In this document: positions 6,390-7,753 of the stretch, in pieces | How positions within the stretch are numbered: the first letter of the stretch is position 1 | Layout: each line of letters starts with the position of its first letter | Source: Paracoccaceae bacterium | GTDB taxonomy: Bacteria > Pseudomonadota > Alphaproteobacteria > Rhodobacterales > Rhodobacteraceae | DNA length: 7,753 bases | Direction of reading: 5' to 3' | Assembly (NCBI GenBank): GCA_003561595.1 | Contig: PWWF01000261.1 | Coordinates: forward strand, 1 to 7,753 | Position numbers and translations under genes: made by a program | The notes under the pieces: generated by a model | Seen by the model: only the letters and a program-made list of their open reading frames with translations | The model's database searches: none | Told to the model about the DNA's origin: nothing

Positions 6390-6395
6390 AGAATA

Positions 6396-7580
6396 GTGTC
6401 CAGCTTTTCCCTTTCCTTTCATATTACACCGGATGTGTTCTTCGGGCTGTTCCTGTTTTCGTTCCTCATCTGCTGGGCACTGATCCGGATTCAACCATGG
6501 GTGGAACGCCATCTGCGCGATCGTGACGATTTGCGAAGCGTGCAATGCGCGCATGTTCATGTCACACCCCGGGTTGGCGGGCTTGGCGTCGTCGCGACGA
6601 CGCTGGTCGTGCTGGTATTCGTGGTCGCAGAGGAACACCAACCCTATTTCACACTTTTTGCAGTATCGTTATTGCCTGTTTTCATCGCCGGTCTGTCCGA
6701 GGATCTGGGATGGCGCGTAACTGCGTTCGGGCGGCTATGCGCTGCGGGCGTTTCGGCTGTTCTGGCGATTGCCTTGCTGCGGATATGGATCCCGCCGCTC
6801 GCATTGCCCGGCATCGACATGGTCTTTCAGATCGCGCCATTGGCGATCATCCTGACCGTGCTCTGGTCGACCGGGGTGTGCCACGCCTTCAACCTGATTG
6901 ACGGGGTAAACGGCTTCGCCGGGGCGCTGGGGCTGCTGATCGCTGTGGGGCTCACGCTGGTGGCGCATCAGGCGGGTGCCGGGGGCTTTGCGCTTGTGGC
7001 AAGTGCGATCATTCCCTCCGTACTGGGTTTCCTGCTGCTGAACTGGCCATTGGGGCGGATATTCCTGGGGGATGCGGGGGCCTACAGCCTCGGGCATGTT
7101 CTTGTCTGGCTGGCGATCGGGCTTGCCTGGTATGTTCCTGACGTCTCGGCGCTGGCACTTGCGCTTATGTTCTTCTGGCCGGTCGCCGATACAATGCTGG
7201 CCATCGGTCGCAGGCTGCGCAAGGGGCGCCCTGTCGGCGCTCCGGACCGGCTGCATTTCCATCAGCTTGTGATGCGCGCGCTGCTGCTCATCTCTGCGGG
7301 TCGCTTGTCCAGGGGGGCTGCCAATTCGACGACGACGCTTGTCGTGTTGCCCCTGGCGGCGCTGCCCATCGGTGCCGGGATCATGCTTTGGGATCGTCCC
7401 GGTGCCGCGTTGATGGCCTGGCTGGTGTTCGGGGTCACATTTTTCGGGGCATATCTTGCCGGGGTGCGCGTGTTCCGTGCTGGCCCGTGGCGCTGGATCG
7501 CCAGGCGCGTGGAAAGGCGTGCCGCGCTACGCGATGACAGAAAGCTTGCGCATATCCACATACCGACAGGCAAGAAATGA
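6396..7580 (+). CDS. WecA/MraY-family polyprenyl-phosphate glycosyl-1-phosphate transferase
   Basis: The product is a 394-residue integral membrane enzyme, with about ten or more hydrophobic helices, of the glycosyltransferase-4 family (WecA, TagO, MraY). These transfer a sugar-1-phosphate from a UDP-sugar to undecaprenyl phosphate at the inner face of the cytoplasmic membrane, the first step of polysaccharide assembly. Motifs appear in order: HVHVTPRVGG (53-62), the acidic motif SED (101-103), NLIDGVNGFAG (166-176, Asn166 and Asp169), FLGDAG (223-228) and GAPDRLHFHQ (281-290). The acidic motif is Glu-Asp where many members have Asp-Asp. The last motif resembles the His-containing loop of WecA-type enzymes rather than MraY, so an N-acetylhexosamine donor is more likely than UDP-MurNAc-pentapeptide; the exact sugar cannot be read from sequence. 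The start is GTG with a good ribosome site. Its stop overlaps the next start by ATGA, so the two are co-translated. Confidence 0.93.
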   Translation: MSSFSLSFHITPDVFFGLFLFSFLICWALIRIQPWVERHLRDRDDLRSVQCAHVHVTPRVGGLGVVATTLVVLVFVVAEEHQPYFTLFAVSLLPVFIAGLSEDLGWRVTAFGRLCAAGVSAVLAIALLRIWIPPLALPGIDMVFQIAPLAIILTVLWSTGVCHAFNLIDGVNGFAGALGLLIAVGLTLVAHQAGAGGFALVASAIIPSVLGFLLLNWPLGRIFLGDAGAYSLGHVLVWLAIGLAWYVPDVSALALALMFFWPVADTMLAIGRRLRKGRPVGAPDRLHFHQLVMRALLLISAGRLSRGAANSTTTLVVLPLAALPIGAGIMLWDRPGAALMAWLVFGVTFFGAYLAGVRVFRAGPWRWIARRVERRAALRDDRKLAHIHIPTGKK

Positions 7581-7753
7581 TGGATCAGTCAGCGCCACGA
7601 CCCGCCCGTTCCTCCGTCGCTGCCCACCAAGAGCCCATGGTGGAGCGGTGGTATGCCGCCCAGCTCAAGCCCAATGGTCTGGCCATCGCCGAGCGCAATC
7701 TGGCACGGCAGGGGATCGAGAGCTTCTGCCCCTGGCAGATCGAGACCGCGCGC
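7577..7753 (+). CDS. NusG/RfaH-type transcription antiterminator, N-terminal part
   Basis: Only 59 residues are visible before the right edge. After a poorly conserved N-terminal tail of about 23 residues, the sequence matches the start of the NusG N-terminal domain: RWYAAQLKPNG (24-34), then helix ERNLARQGIESF (39-50) followed by CPW. This is the specialised NusG paralogue pattern (RfaH, UpxY and related), not housekeeping NusG, which is normally beside rplK. Such proteins bind RNA polymerase and suppress pausing and termination in long surface-polysaccharide operons. Two adjacent in-frame ATGs exist (7577 and 7580). I use the first because it overlaps the glycosyltransferase stop as ATGA and has AGG six bases upstream. 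The C-terminal KOW domain lies outside the window. Confidence 0.85.
   Translation, partial: MMDQSAPRPARSSVAAHQEPMVERWYAAQLKPNGLAIAERNLARQGIESFCPWQIETAR

Larger units (their letters stand above)
5550..6395. other. Long divergent intergenic region, no confident gene
   Basis: About 845 bases separate the leftward response regulator from the rightward glycosyltransferase. Parts, especially around 5615-5690 and 5975-6060, are much richer in A/T than the flanking genes, as expected for promoters. I find no convincing pair of -35/-10 boxes on either strand. Open frames here either lack ribosome sites or have arginine- and proline-rich translations typical of non-coding GC-rich DNA. The one frame with a good ribosome site is listed separately at low confidence. 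The region carries the leader hairpins, the 6037-6138 repeat cluster and the ops-like leader hairpin. It is the natural place for promoters and operators controlling both transcription units. Confidence 0.6.

Overview
The window looks like a chromosomal segment of an alphaproteobacterium, most likely in or near the Rhodobacterales. This is inferred from the GC-rich coding sequence, the G/C-rich third codon positions and the style of the kinase and glycosyltransferase proteins; there is no rRNA or tRNA to confirm it. I see no rRNA, tRNA, CRISPR array, insertion sequence or integrase.

The left two thirds (about 1-5550) is a leftward (minus-strand) signalling cluster. In transcription order it holds: a LuxR-type response regulator (5549-4932); a very large soluble hybrid histidine kinase (4752-952) with two GAF domains, four PAS domains, HisKA, HATPase and a receiver domain; a small secreted or membrane-anchored protein of unknown function (about 902-588); and the N-terminal part of a receiver-like protein that lacks the usual phosphorylation residues (489 to beyond position 1). 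The last two PAS domains of the kinase are an exact-register tandem duplication of 117 codons.

A long region without a confident gene (5550-6395) separates this cluster from a rightward operon. It is richer in A/T in places and holds several short inverted and direct repeats, two mutually exclusive hairpins just upstream of the response regulator, and a hairpin with an ops-like sequence in the leader of the rightward operon.

The right end is the beginning of a polysaccharide operon. A WecA/MraY-type polyprenyl-phosphate sugar-1-phosphate transferase (6396-7580) overlaps by ATGA the start of a NusG/RfaH-type antiterminator (from 7577, cut by the window edge). A lipid-linked sugar initiator followed by a specialised NusG paralogue is a familiar way for capsule, exopolysaccharide or O-antigen operons to begin.

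Working model (inference from position only): the divergent two-component system senses a cytoplasmic signal through its GAF/PAS array and controls transcription from the shared intergenic region, including the polysaccharide operon. Within that operon the RfaH-like protein would help RNA polymerase read through a long transcript. The least explained parts are the degenerate receiver protein, the small membrane protein with an apparently non-canonical start, and the leader and intergenic repeats.
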